Source of the DNA: Micromonospora sp. WMMA1947
GTDB taxonomy: Bacteria; Actinomycetota; Actinomycetes; Mycobacteriales; Micromonosporaceae
Length of the DNA: 64,000 nt
Assembly (NCBI RefSeq): GCF_027497355.1
Contig: NZ_CP114909.1
Coordinates: forward strand, 930,001-994,000
Direction: 5' to 3'
In this document: one piece after another, positions 36,952-45,889 of the stretch
Position numbering within the stretch: the stretch's first letter is position 1
Layout: each line of letters opens with the position of its first letter
Made by a program: the position numbers and the translations under genes
Notes under the pieces: generated by a model
What the model saw: the letters and a program-made list of their open reading frames with translations, nothing else
What the model was told of the DNA's origin: nothing
Databases searched by the model: none

Positions 36952-38150
36952 CGTTCCTCCATCCCCCACGGCGAACCGTAGCCGGTGAGCAGGTCCAGGA
37001 AGGGGGTCGGCGGGAACGCCTCCGGGCCGAGCACGCCCGTGCCCGTCCACGCGCCGGTGGCGAGCAGTTCCAGCGCGACGACCGGGTTGACGGCGGTCTG
37101 CCAGACCACCGCCTGGTGGCCGTACTCGGCCATCGACCACTCGTTGTCGACCACGTGGTAGAGGTAGACGCGGCGGGGCCGGCCGTCCGGGCCGGTGCCG
37201 GTGACGTACGTGCCGGCGCACGTCTTGCCGCTCATCCGGTCGCCGAGCGTGGCCGGGTCGGGCAGCGCGGCGGCCACCAGGTCGCGCGGCGACACCTCGA
37301 CCCCGCGTACGCGCACCGGCTGGGTCGAGTCCAGTCCGAGCTTGTGCAGCGTGCGCAGCACCTCGATGAACTCGGCGCCGAGGCCGTACTTGAAGGTGAC
37401 CCGCTTCGCCGGCACCCAGCGCGGGATGAGCAGCACCTCCTCGTGCTCGACGTTGACGCATTCGACCGGGCCGATCCCGGCCGGGAAGTCGAAGACCTCC
37501 GGCTCGCTGAACGGCTCGGTGGTGAACCAGCCGCGCCCGGCCTCCCAGATCACCGGCGGGTTGAGGCACTCCTCGATGGTGGTCCAGATGGAGAACGAGG
37601 GCGCGAAGTCGTACCCGGCGACTGTCAGGTTCGCGCCGTCGCGTACCCCGATCTCGTCGATCTCGGCGAAGAGTTCGTCGGCGGCGTAGCGGGCGAAGAC
37701 GTCGGACAGGCCCGGTTCGACGCCGATGCCGCACAGCGCGAGCCGCCCGGCGGCGGCCCACCGCTCCGCGACGGCGAACTGCTCGTCGCCGAGCTTGACC
37801 CCGGTCTGGGCGTAGGGGTGCTCGGGGTGCGGCCGGGACAGCGACATGGCCATGTCGAGGTAGTCGGCCCCGGCGGCGAACGCGCCGTCGAAGATCGGCA
37901 TGACGAAGCGCGGGTCGACCGCGTTGAGCACGTGCGTGATGCGGTGTTCCCGGCACAGCGCGGCCACCGCGTCGGCGGAGGAGGCGTCGACTGTGGCGGC
38001 GACGAACCGGTCGCCGTGCCCGGCGACGGCCCGCGCCGCGCGCGCCGGGTCGTGGTCGGCGACCACCATGAGGTCGAAGAAGGAACGGCGGGCGGCGATG
38101 GATACGGCGGCGGAGCCGACGCCACCGGCGCCGACGAGGAGGATACGCAT
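36948..38150 (-). CDS. Saccharopine dehydrogenase-like oxidoreductase
   Basis: A 400-residue NAD(P)-binding protein: Rossmann start RILLVGAGGVGSAAV, then VLNAVDPRFVMPIFDGAFAAGADYLDMA, GIGVEPGLSDVFARYAADEL, typical of the saccharopine dehydrogenase/carboxynorspermidine dehydrogenase/homospermidine synthase group. In an operon with polyamine uptake, an amine oxidase and agmatinase, it may join or split a carboxylated polyamine, but the substrate is unknown. It overlaps both neighbours (TGATG and ATGA). Confidence 0.75.
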   Translation of the reverse strand: MRILLVGAGGVGSAAVSIAARRSFFDLMVVADHDPARAARAVAGHGDRFVAATVDASSADAVAALCREHRITHVLNAVDPRFVMPIFDGAFAAGADYLDMAMSLSRPHPEHPYAQTGVKLGDEQFAVAERWAAAGRLALCGIGVEPGLSDVFARYAADELFAEIDEIGVRDGANLTVAGYDFAPSFSIWTTIEECLNPPVIWEAGRGWFTTEPFSEPEVFDFPAGIGPVECVNVEHEEVLLIPRWVPAKRVTFKYGLGAEFIEVLRTLHKLGLDSTQPVRVRGVEVSPRDLVAAALPDPATLGDRMSGKTCAGTYVTGTGPDGRPRRVYLYHVVDNEWSMAEYGHQAVVWQTAVNPVVALELLATGAWTGTGVLGPEAFPPTPFLDLLTGYGSPWGMEER

Positions 38151-39571
38151 CAGGAGTCGAACCCCAGTCCAAGACGGTCGAGAGTACGGAGCCAGAGGTT
38201 GCGCCGTCCGTCACGCGCGTCGGCGCGGGCGAGCGACCAGCGGGTGAGGTTGACGCCCACGGACCGGGCCGGTTCCGGCGGGAACGGCAGCGGCTTGCGG
38301 CGCACCAGGTCGAGCCGGGTCAGCGGGGTGTGGGTGCCGGACAGCAGGTCGAGCGTGACGCGGGCGCCGAACCGGGTCGCGCCGACGCCGAGCCCGGTGA
38401 ACCCGGCCGCGTACGCCAGGCGTCCTTCGTACGCGGTGCCGAAGAACGCGCAGAACCGGGTGCAGGTGTCGATGACGCCACCCCAGCGGTGGCTGAACCG
38501 CAGCCCGTCGAGTTGCGGGAAGGTCGTGAAGAAGTGCGATGCCAGCGTGGTGAAGGTGGCCTCGCGCTGCTCCAGCGCGGGCGCCACCCGATTGCCGTAG
38601 TGGTAGATCGCGTCGTAGCCGCCGAACAGGATCCGGTTGTCGGCGGTGAGCCGGTAGTAGTGGAACTGGTTACCGGTGTCGGCGAGCCCCTGCCGGTGCC
38701 GCCAGCCGATCGCGTCGCGCTGCGTGGCCGTCAGCGGCTCGGTCATCAGCGCGTAGTCGTAGACCGGGACGACCCAGGAGCGCAGCCGGCGCAGCAGCGG
38801 CGGGAACGCGTTGGTGGCGAGGACGACCTGCCGCGCCCGGACCGAGCCGGGCGCCGCGTCCGCGCCGCCCGACGTCCGGGCGAGCAGCGCGGCGCCGTCG
38901 CGGGCCAGGCCGGTGACGCGGGTGTGCTCGTGCACGCGTACGCCCAGGTCGAGCGCGGCGCGGCGCAGTCCCCAGGCGAGCTTCGCCGGGTCGAGCAGGG
39001 CCACCCGGTCGGCGTCCCACATCCCGCCCAGGTACGTCGGCGACGCCACCTCGGCGCGTACCTCGTCGCGGTCGAGCAGCCGCACGTCGTGGCCGTACCG
39101 GCGGGCCATCTCGGCGTCGTCGGCGAGCCCGTCGAGCTGGTACGGCTCGACCGCCACCGCCAGTTCCCCGGTGCGTTCGAAGTCGCAGTCGATGTCGTAC
39201 TTCGCGACGGTGGCGGCGATGGCGTCCAGGTTCTCCCGGCCCAGCCGTTCCAGCTCGCCGATCTCGCCGGGGAACCGCTCGACGCCGTTGGCGAGCCCGT
39301 GGGTCAGCGACGCGGCGCAGAACCCGCCGTTGCGCCCGGACGCCGCCCAGCCGCAGGTGCCCGCGTCGACGAGCAGCACGTCACGGTCCGGGTCGGCCTC
39401 CTTTGCGAGCAGCGCGGTCCACAGCCCGGCGTACCCGCCGCCGACCACGAGCAGGTCGGCGGCGTGCGCACCGGACAGCGACGGCAGCGCGTCGGGGCGC
39501 TCCGGGCGGTCCAGCCAGTACGACACGGGCGCGGCGTCGGCCAGCGCCCGGCCGGTATGCGGGAGTGTCAT
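38150..39571 (-). CDS. FAD-dependent amine oxidoreductase (PuuB-like)
   Basis: A 473-residue DAO-family flavoprotein: LLVVGGGYAGLWTALLAKEADPDRDVLLVDAG dinucleotide fold near residue 40, ASGRNGGF, and C-terminal GFTGLGVGATRFGARVTLDLLSG. It resembles gamma-glutamylputrescine oxidase and would deaminate a polyamine or its derivative with oxygen. It follows potC with ATGA overlap and precedes the saccharopine dehydrogenase-like gene. A second, similar oxidase is at 45890. No gamma-glutamylputrescine ligase is seen in the window, so the exact substrate is open. Confidence 0.82.
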   Translation of the reverse strand: MTLPHTGRALADAAPVSYWLDRPERPDALPSLSGAHAADLLVVGGGYAGLWTALLAKEADPDRDVLLVDAGTCGWAASGRNGGFCAASLTHGLANGVERFPGEIGELERLGRENLDAIAATVAKYDIDCDFERTGELAVAVEPYQLDGLADDAEMARRYGHDVRLLDRDEVRAEVASPTYLGGMWDADRVALLDPAKLAWGLRRAALDLGVRVHEHTRVTGLARDGAALLARTSGGADAAPGSVRARQVVLATNAFPPLLRRLRSWVVPVYDYALMTEPLTATQRDAIGWRHRQGLADTGNQFHYYRLTADNRILFGGYDAIYHYGNRVAPALEQREATFTTLASHFFTTFPQLDGLRFSHRWGGVIDTCTRFCAFFGTAYEGRLAYAAGFTGLGVGATRFGARVTLDLLSGTHTPLTRLDLVRRKPLPFPPEPARSVGVNLTRWSLARADARDGRRNLWLRTLDRLGLGFDS

Positions 39572-40401
39572 GGCTTGCCCGCCGGTGTGGCGACCACCGC
39601 GAGGGCGGCCCGTCGTGCCCGCCGCCCGCGCAGCGAGGTGGCCCCCACCAGCAGCAACGCGATCACGAACATGGCCGTGCCGATCACGTTGACCTGCGGC
39701 GGGATGCCCCGCTGGGAGGCGCCCCAGACGTACATGGGGAACGTGACAGTGGTGCCGGCGTTGAAGTTCGTGATGATGAAGTCGTCGAAGCTGAGCGAGA
39801 ACGCCAGCAGCGCGGCGGCCACGATGCCGGGTAGCACGAGCGGCAGCGTGATCCGCCGGAACGTCTGCCACTCGCTGGCGTACAGGTCCATCGCGGCTTC
39901 CTCCAGCCGCCGGTCCATGCCGGAGAGCCGGGCCTTCACGGTGACCACGATGAACGACATGCAGAACATGACGTGCGCGATGACGATGGTCCAGAAGCCC
40001 TGCGGCACCCCGGCCGCGACGAAGAGGGCGAGCAGCGAGGTGCCCATCACCAGTTCCGGGGTGGCCATCGGCAGGAAGATCAGGCCGTTGAGCCCGGACC
40101 GGCCGCGGAAGCTGTGCCGGACCAGGGCGAACGCCATCAGCGTGCCGAGGAGCGTGGAGACGAGAGTGGCGATGAGCCCGATCTGCATGCTGCGCACCAC
40201 GGCGTCGCACATGTCCGAGGTGGCGCAGGGCTGCTTCCAGTTGTCGAGCGTGAACTCGTTGAAGTCGTAGGAGAGCCGGCTGGAGGGCCGGTTGAAGGAG
40301 AGCCCGGCGACCACCATGATCGGCAGCGTCAGGTAGCCGAGGACGAGCAGTGCCACGCCCATCACCCACCGGTCGGCGAGCCAGCGCTTCAGTTTGCTCA
40401 C
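39568..40401 (-). CDS. potC: Polyamine ABC transporter permease PotC
   Basis: A 277-residue inner-membrane permease with about six spans and the EAA loop EEAAMDLYASEWQTFRRITLPLVLPGI, which contacts the ATPase. It pairs with PotB; both overlap by ATGA. With PotD and PotA it forms a spermidine/putrescine-type importer. The CATSDMCD insertion in the first outer loop is unusual but common in actinomycete homologues. Confidence 0.9.
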   Translation of the reverse strand: MSKLKRWLADRWVMGVALLVLGYLTLPIMVVAGLSFNRPSSRLSYDFNEFTLDNWKQPCATSDMCDAVVRSMQIGLIATLVSTLLGTLMAFALVRHSFRGRSGLNGLIFLPMATPELVMGTSLLALFVAAGVPQGFWTIVIAHVMFCMSFIVVTVKARLSGMDRRLEEAAMDLYASEWQTFRRITLPLVLPGIVAAALLAFSLSFDDFIITNFNAGTTVTFPMYVWGASQRGIPPQVNVIGTAMFVIALLLVGATSLRGRRARRAALAVVATPAGKP

Positions 40402-41306
40402 AGGACGTCCTCCGTTCCCGCGCGGCGCAGGTAGACGAAGACGATCGCCAGGATCGCGGCCATCAGCAGGAACGACAGCGCCGCGCCCTGCGGATAGTCC
40501 AGCCGGACCAGGAACGCCGAGTCGATGACGTTGCCGATCATGTACTCGTTCGGCGTACCGAGCAGCTCGGCGTTGATGTAGTCACCGGTGGCCGGGATGA
40601 AGAACAGCAGCGTGCCGGCGATCAGGCCGGGCATCGACAGCGGCAGCGTCACCTTGGCGAACGCGCGCAGCGGGCTCGCGTACAGGTCGCTCGCCGCTTC
40701 CAGCAGCCGGGGATCCAGCCGCTCCAGGCTCGCGTACAGCGGCAGCACCAGGAACGGCAGGAAGTTGTACGTCAGACCGAGCACCACGGCGATCGGGGTG
40801 GCCAGCAGCCGGCCGTCCGGTCCGAGCAGGTGCACGTCGCGCAGCAGCCCGACCAGCGCGCCGTTGTCCGACAGGATGGTCTTCCAGGCCAGCGTGCGCA
40901 CCAGGAAGCTGGTGAACATCGGCGCGACCACGGCGACCAGCAGCAGGTTCTTCCACCGGCCGGCCTTCTGCGCGATCGCGTACGCCAGCGGGTAGCCCAT
41001 CAGCAGCGCGAGCACCAGCGCGATGGCCGAGTAGAGGAACGACCGGGAGAACTGCGGCCAGTACGCCTGCAACGCGTCCGGGTAGTTGCTGAACGCCCAG
41101 GTCATGGCGTACCCGGTGGAGAGCGACCCGGCCGGGTCGTAGAGGCTGGCCGAGGCGAGCTGCACGAGCGGGAGCGCGAAGAAGACGAGCAGCCAGGCCG
41201 CGCCGGGCAGCAGCAACAGGTACGGCAGGAGCCGGTTGCGCCCGCGCCGCACCGGCGGCGGCGCCGGTTTCCCGGCGGAGGTCGGTACGTGGGCCAGCGC
41301 GCTCAT
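40398..41306 (-). CDS. potB: Polyamine ABC transporter permease PotB
   Basis: A 302-residue permease with about six membrane spans and an EAA loop LLEAASDLYASPLRAFAKVTLPLSMPGL. I chose the ATG at 41306, preceded by GGCGGAG, since the frame upstream of it has no family sequence. It lies 25 bp after potA, a gap bridged by a ten-codon reading frame, and overlaps potC by four bases. The gap to other operon members is the only non-overlapping one. Confidence 0.9.
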   Translation of the reverse strand: MSALAHVPTSAGKPAPPPVRRGRNRLLPYLLLLPGAAWLLVFFALPLVQLASASLYDPAGSLSTGYAMTWAFSNYPDALQAYWPQFSRSFLYSAIALVLALLMGYPLAYAIAQKAGRWKNLLLVAVVAPMFTSFLVRTLAWKTILSDNGALVGLLRDVHLLGPDGRLLATPIAVVLGLTYNFLPFLVLPLYASLERLDPRLLEAASDLYASPLRAFAKVTLPLSMPGLIAGTLLFFIPATGDYINAELLGTPNEYMIGNVIDSAFLVRLDYPQGAALSFLLMAAILAIVFVYLRRAGTEDVL

Positions 41307-41335
41307 GCCGCCACTCCGCCAATTCGCTCGCTCAT
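41303..41335 (-). CDS. Possible ten-codon coupling ORF between potA and potB
   Basis: ATG at 41335-41333 overlaps the potA stop (ATGA) and its TGA at 41305-41303 overlaps the potB ATG (ATGA), giving MSERIGGVAA. The two overlaps make an unbroken chain of stop-start couplings across the only gap in the operon. It may simply be chance in a 25-bp spacer; the peptide itself need not matter. Confidence 0.3.
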   Translation of the reverse strand: MSERIGGVAA

Positions 41336-42489
41336 GCCGACGCACCCACCGGCGGCTCGTCGAGCAGCGGCGCGGTCTGGTCGTCCTCACCGGCGGCCCG
41401 GGGCAGCAGGAACGCGTGCCGCGGGTCCCAGTGCGCGGTCACCGCCGTGCCGACCGCCAGCTGACCGCCGAGCCCGCTGTTCGCGGCGAACGCGGTCAGC
41501 TCGCTGCCCCACGCGGTGCGCACCAGGTACTGGGTGCTCACCCCGACGTAGGAGGCGTCGCTGACCACGCCGCCGACGTGCTGGTGCCCGGCCGGTACCC
41601 GGTCCGGGCTCTCGACCAGGTGCAGTTTCTCGGGACGTACGCCGAGGAAGGCCGGCCCGTCGGTGAGCCGGGCCCGGCCGGCGGGCACCGAGAAGCGCGA
41701 GCCGTGCGCCGTGACCAGCACGTCGTCGGCGGCGCGGCCGCCGGCTTCGGCGGCGAGCAGGTTGGACTGGCCGAGGAAGTTCGCGACGAACGCGGTGGCC
41801 GGGTACTCGTAGATGTCGGCGGGCGCGCCGAGCTGCTCGATCCGGCCGGCGTTCATCACCGCGACCGTGTCGGCCATCGTCATGGCCTCCTCCTGGTCGT
41901 GGGTGACGTGCACGAAGGTGATGCCGACCTCGGTCTGGATCCGCTTCAGCTCGATCTGCATCTGCCGGCGCAGCTTCAGGTCGAGCGCGCCGAGCGGCTC
42001 GTCGAGCAGCAGCACCTGCGGGTGGTTGATGAGTGCGCGGGCCAGCGCGACGCGCTGCTGCTGGCCGCCGGAGAGCTGGGCCGGGCGGCGCCGGCCGTAC
42101 CCCTCGAGCTGGACCAGCGCGAGCATCCGTTCGACCTGGTCGCCCACCTTGCGGATGCCGCGACGGCGCAGCCCGAATGCCACGTTCTCGTGGATGTCCA
42201 GGTGCGGGAAGAGGGCGTAGCTCTGGAAGACGGTGTTGACCGGCCGCTTGTACGGCCGCAGCCCGGCGATGTCCTGCTCGCCGAGCAGCACCTTTCCGCT
42301 CGTCGGCTGCTCCAGCCCGGCGATCATCCGCAGCGTGGTGGTCTTGCCGCAGCCGGACGCGCCGAGCAGGGCGAAGAACGAACCCTGCGGGATGGTCAGG
42401 GTGAGGTCGTCGACGGCGGTGAAGACGCCGAACCGCTTGGTCAGGTCGACCAGCCGCAGGTCGCCGGCCGGAGTCTGCTGCCCCTTCAC
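41332..42489 (-). CDS. potA: Polyamine ABC transporter ATPase PotA
   Basis: A 385-residue ATPase: Walker A GASGCGKTTT, Q-loop VFQSYALFPHLDI, signature LSGGQQQR, Walker B VLLLDEPLGALD, H-loop HVTHDQEEAM, and a C-terminal TOBE domain. It powers the PotBC permease. The GTG start at 42489 overlaps the potD stop (GTGA). The reading frame upstream is only a shadow of potD. Confidence 0.93.
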   Translation of the reverse strand: MKGQQTPAGDLRLVDLTKRFGVFTAVDDLTLTIPQGSFFALLGASGCGKTTTLRMIAGLEQPTSGKVLLGEQDIAGLRPYKRPVNTVFQSYALFPHLDIHENVAFGLRRRGIRKVGDQVERMLALVQLEGYGRRRPAQLSGGQQQRVALARALINHPQVLLLDEPLGALDLKLRRQMQIELKRIQTEVGITFVHVTHDQEEAMTMADTVAVMNAGRIEQLGAPADIYEYPATAFVANFLGQSNLLAAEAGGRAADDVLVTAHGSRFSVPAGRARLTDGPAFLGVRPEKLHLVESPDRVPAGHQHVGGVVSDASYVGVSTQYLVRTAWGSELTAFAANSGLGGQLAVGTAVTAHWDPRHAFLLPRAAGEDDQTAPLLDEPPVGASA

Positions 42490-43670
42490 GCGCCGATCAC
42501 CTGCTGGAACTTGGTCTCGTACTCCTTCTCCTGCGCCTCGTCGAGCGCCATGAAGACCTTGGCCTTGGACAGCATCGTGTCGTCCGGGAAGATCAGCGGG
42601 TTGCTCGCCAGGTCCGGGTCGATCTTCTCCATCTCGGCCTGCGCGCCCTGCACCGGGCAGATGTAGTTGACGTACGCGGCCAGCTTCGCCGCCACCGCCG
42701 GGTCGTAGTAGTGGTTCATCAACGCCTCGGCGTTGGCCTTGTGGGTGGCCTTGTTCGGCACCAGCATGTTGTCCGACCAGAGCATCACGCCGGACTCGGG
42801 CACCACGAACTTGATCTTCTCGTCGTCGAAGCCGAGCTGGACCACGTCGCCGGACCAGCCGATGCACGCGGCGATGTCGCCCTTGGCCAGGTCGGGCGCG
42901 TAGTCGTTGCCGGTGAAGCGCCGGATCTGCTTGCTGTCCACGGCCTTCTTGAGCTTGTTCAGCGCGTCGTCGAACTGGGCCGAGGTGAACTTGGCCGGGT
43001 CGTGGCCGAGCGACTGCAGCAGCAGGCCGATGGTGTCGCGCATCTCCGACAGCACGGTCACCTTGCCCTTGAGGTCCGGGCGGGTGAGCAGCTCGTCGAC
43101 GGTGCGGATCTCCTTGGTGACGTTCGCGTTGTACGCGAGCCCGGCCAGGCCGGACTGCCACGGGACGGCGAGCTGGGTCTCGGCGTCGAAGGAGCGACCG
43201 CGCAGCGACTGCAGCAGGTTCGCCTCGACGTTGGGCATCTTCGACTTGTCGAGCTTCTGCACCCAGCCGAGGCGGATCACCCGGGCGGCCATCCAGTCGG
43301 TGAGGACCATGATGTCCCGGCCGGTGCTCTGACAGCCGGCGAGCTGGTTGCGCACCTTGCCGAAGAACTCGTTGTTGTCGTTGACGTCCTCGGTGTACGT
43401 CACCTGGATGCCCGAGGCGGCGACGAAGGCGTCGAGCGTGGGGCGCTTGGACTCGTCCTTCTCGTCGGTGTCCATGTACTGCGGCCAGTTCGAGAAGGCG
43501 ACCTTCTTCTCGGTGGCGGAGAGATCCTCGCTCTTGCACCCGGCTTCGGTCTGCTGGGCGCCCTTGGTCCCGCAGCCGGCCAGGGTGCCCGCGGTGGCGA
43601 GCAGTGCGGCCGAGCCGACGGTCCCGGTGAGCAGACCACGCCGGGTGAGGGTCCGAAGGGGACTACGCAT
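42486..43670 (-). CDS. potD: Polyamine-binding lipoprotein PotD
   Basis: A 394-residue solute-binding protein. Its leader combines a twin-arginine (LTRRGLLTG) with a lipobox LAGC (Cys33), so it is likely exported by Tat and lipidated. The mature part is the PotD/PotF fold (NWPQYMDTDEKDESKRPTLDAF, GWSGDVVQLGFDDEKIKFVVPE). First gene of the seven-gene operon down to speB. A promoter-like pair and the motif GGATTCCGTTG lie in the gap to the divergent Lrp-type regulator. Confidence 0.92.
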   Translation of the reverse strand: MRSPLRTLTRRGLLTGTVGSAALLATAGTLAGCGTKGAQQTEAGCKSEDLSATEKKVAFSNWPQYMDTDEKDESKRPTLDAFVAASGIQVTYTEDVNDNNEFFGKVRNQLAGCQSTGRDIMVLTDWMAARVIRLGWVQKLDKSKMPNVEANLLQSLRGRSFDAETQLAVPWQSGLAGLAYNANVTKEIRTVDELLTRPDLKGKVTVLSEMRDTIGLLLQSLGHDPAKFTSAQFDDALNKLKKAVDSKQIRRFTGNDYAPDLAKGDIAACIGWSGDVVQLGFDDEKIKFVVPESGVMLWSDNMLVPNKATHKANAEALMNHYYDPAVAAKLAAYVNYICPVQGAQAEMEKIDPDLASNPLIFPDDTMLSKAKVFMALDEAQEKEYETKFQQVIGA

Positions 43671-43753
43671 GTGACGACTCCTTGAGGGGGCATCGTCGGC
43701 GGCGGGACGGGGGACGGCGCGCCGGCGGGAGGGTCAGTGGCGATGGACGACTG

Positions 43754-43801
43754 ATCCTGACATGAGAAAACCTCTCTCACAAGGGATTCCGTTGCGGGAA
43801 T
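43754..43801 (-). promoter_or_regulatory. Candidate promoter and operator of the pot operon
   Basis: On the minus strand TTGTGA (43777-43782) and CAGGAT (43754-43759) are 17 bp apart, a plausible -35/-10 pair. Just upstream ATTCC-GTTGCG-GGAAT (43786-43801) is an inverted repeat. GGATTCCGTTG here is repeated exactly before the aminotransferase gene (44394-44404), suggesting a shared operator for the Lrp-type regulator between them. Confidence 0.45.
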
Positions 43802-43877
43802 AGCCACTCGCCACGAAATACGCCAGACTGCGCGGGGCACTACGATCGATCCGGAGATTCGGACACAAGGAGCGTCG

Positions 43878-44390
43878 ATGGTCAACCGGCACCAGGAGAA
43901 CTCCAACGGCGGCCGTCGGGTCACCGTGCGTGAAGGATCCAATCACGCTCTGCTCGACGACGTGGCCAAGCAGATCATCGAGCAGCTCCAGGAGGACGGG
44001 CGCCGCCCGTACGCGAGCATCGGCAAGGCGGTCGGCCTCTCCGAGGCGGCGGTACGGCAGCGGGTGCAGCGGCTGCTCGACGCGGGCGTCATGCAGATCG
44101 TCGCGGTCACCGATCCGCTCCAGCTCGGCTTCCCCCGCCAGGCCATGATCGGGCTGCGCACCGACGGCGACCTGGAGTCCGTCGCCGACCGGCTGGCCGA
44201 GTTCGAGGAGATCGACTACGTGGTGATCACCGCCGGCTCGTTCGACCTGCTGGCCGAGGTGGTCTGCCGCAACGACGAGCACCTGCTGGAGATCCTGCAG
44301 AAGCTGCGCGGCGTCCCCGGGGTGCTCTCCACCGAGGCGTTCGTCTACCTGAAGCTGCGCAAGCAGACCTACAGCTGGGGCACCGCCTGA
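43878..44390 (+). CDS. Lrp/AsnC-family transcriptional regulator
   Basis: A 170-residue regulator: N-terminal helix-turn-helix (RPYASIGKAVGLSEAAVRQRVQRLLDAGVM) and C-terminal RAM effector domain (DYVVITAGSFDLLAEVVCRNDEHLLEILQKLRGVPGV). The start at 43878 follows AAGGAG. It lies between the divergent pot operon and the aminotransferase gene, so it probably senses a polyamine or amino acid and controls both. Confidence 0.9.
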   Translation: MVNRHQENSNGGRRVTVREGSNHALLDDVAKQIIEQLQEDGRRPYASIGKAVGLSEAAVRQRVQRLLDAGVMQIVAVTDPLQLGFPRQAMIGLRTDGDLESVADRLAEFEEIDYVVITAGSFDLLAEVVCRNDEHLLEILQKLRGVPGVLSTEAFVYLKLRKQTYSWGTA

Positions 44391-44393
44391 TGC

Positions 44394-44481
44394 GGATTCC
44401 GTTGACACAGCAGTAATGCGGCGCTGAATCCGTCGCGCTGAGGCTTTTTCACTTGCCTTATCGGCATCGCCTGTGGGATAA
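44394..44481 (+). promoter_or_regulatory. Candidate operator and promoter of the aminotransferase-oxidase operon
   Basis: GGATTCCGTTG (44394-44404) repeats the motif before potD. CGGATTC here and GAATCCG at 44426-44432 are inverted. A -35/-10-like pair TTGCCT (44453-44458) and GGATAA (44476-44481), 17 bp apart, lies closer to the start at 44539. TTGACA at 44402-44407 overlaps the motif. Assignments are by eye. Confidence 0.4.
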
Positions 44482-44538
44482 CCGTGGGCAGAGCGGCCGG
44501 TGTCACCCCTGACCGGCCCGAGACCCGATGGGGCTGAC

Positions 44539-45885
44539 ATGGCCAACGCCACCGACCACCTGTGGATGCACTTCACCCGCATGGCGAGCTACCCGACCGG
44601 CGAGGTTCCGACAATCGTCCGGGGCGAGGGCGCGTACGTCTGGGACGCGCAGGGCCGCCGCTACCTGGACGGACTGGCCGGGCTGTTCGTCGTCAACGCC
44701 GGCCACGGCCGCACCGAGCTGGCCGAGGCCGCCGCCAAGCAGGCCGGCGAGCTGGCCTACTTCCCGCTCTGGTCGTACGCCCACCCGAAGGCCGTCGAGC
44801 TGGCCGAGAAGATCGCCACGCTCACGCCCGGCGACCTGAACCGGGTCTTCTTCACCACCGGCGGCTCGGAGGCCGTCGAGGCGGCGTGGAAGCTGGCCCG
44901 GGCCTACTTCAAGCGCACCGGCAAGCCCACCAAGCACAAGGTGGTCAGCCGCTACATCGCCTACCACGGCACCTCGATGGGCGCTCTGTCGATCACCGGC
45001 CTGCCCGGCATCAAGACCGACTTCGAGCCGCTGGTGCCGGGTGGCATCAAGGTGCCGAACACCAACTTCTACCGGGCCCCCGAGCACGGCGACGACGCCG
45101 AGGCGTTCGGCCGCTGGGCCGCCGAGGAGATCGGCCGGGCGATCGAGCGGGAGGGACCGGAGACGGTCGCCGCCGTCTTCCTGGAGCCGGTGCAGAACTC
45201 CGGCGGCTGCTTCCCGCCGCCGCCCGGCTACTTCGAGCGGGTACGCGAGATCTGCGACGCGTACGACGTGCTGCTGGTCAGCGACGAGGTGATCTGCTCC
45301 TGGGGCCGGCTCGGCGAGTACTTCGGCGCCGTCCGGTACGGCTACCAGCCGGACATCATCACCACCGCCAAGGGCATCACCTCCGGCTACGCCCCACTCG
45401 GCGCCATGATCGCCAGCGAGCGGCTGATGGAACCGTTCCTCACCGAGACCGGCATGTTCGCGCACGGCGTCACGTTCGGCGGCCACCCGGTCTCCTGCGC
45501 CGTCGCGCTGGCCAACCTGGAGGTGTTCGCCCGGGAGGACCTGATCGGGCACGTCCGGGCCAACGAGGGCGCGTTCCGGTCCACCCTGGAGAAGCTGCAC
45601 GACCTGCCGATCGTCGGCGACGTCCGCGGTGACGGCTACTTCTACGGCATCGAGCTGGTCAAGGACAAGACGACCCGGGAGACGTTCGACGAGGCCGAGT
45701 CCGAGCGGCTGCTGCGCGGCTTCCTGTCCACCGCGCTGTTCGACGCCGGGCTCTACTGCCGGGCCGACGACCGCGGCGATCCGGTGGTGCAGCTCGCCCC
45801 GCCGCTGATCGCCGACCAGCAGCACTTCGACGAGATCGAGCAGATCCTGCGCGCGGTGCTGACCGAGGCATGGTCGCGGCTCTGA
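44539..45885 (+). CDS. Class III aminotransferase, probably putrescine/polyamine-pyruvate
   Basis: A 448-residue PLP aminotransferase: FFTTGGSEAVEAAWKLAR, LLVSDEVICSWGRLGEYFG, Schiff-base Lys278 in TTAKGITSGYAPLG. It is nearest to the omega-amino acid/polyamine:pyruvate group (SpuC-like). I chose the ATG at 44539 (MANATDHLW); an in-frame ATG 13 codons earlier lacks family sequence. The oxidase gene follows 4 bp later. With uptake genes and the aminobutyraldehyde enzymes it fits putrescine breakdown. Confidence 0.85.
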   Translation: MANATDHLWMHFTRMASYPTGEVPTIVRGEGAYVWDAQGRRYLDGLAGLFVVNAGHGRTELAEAAAKQAGELAYFPLWSYAHPKAVELAEKIATLTPGDLNRVFFTTGGSEAVEAAWKLARAYFKRTGKPTKHKVVSRYIAYHGTSMGALSITGLPGIKTDFEPLVPGGIKVPNTNFYRAPEHGDDAEAFGRWAAEEIGRAIEREGPETVAAVFLEPVQNSGGCFPPPPGYFERVREICDAYDVLLVSDEVICSWGRLGEYFGAVRYGYQPDIITTAKGITSGYAPLGAMIASERLMEPFLTETGMFAHGVTFGGHPVSCAVALANLEVFAREDLIGHVRANEGAFRSTLEKLHDLPIVGDVRGDGYFYGIELVKDKTTRETFDEAESERLLRGFLSTALFDAGLYCRADDRGDPVVQLAPPLIADQQHFDEIEQILRAVLTEAWSRL

Positions 45886-45889
45886 CCCG

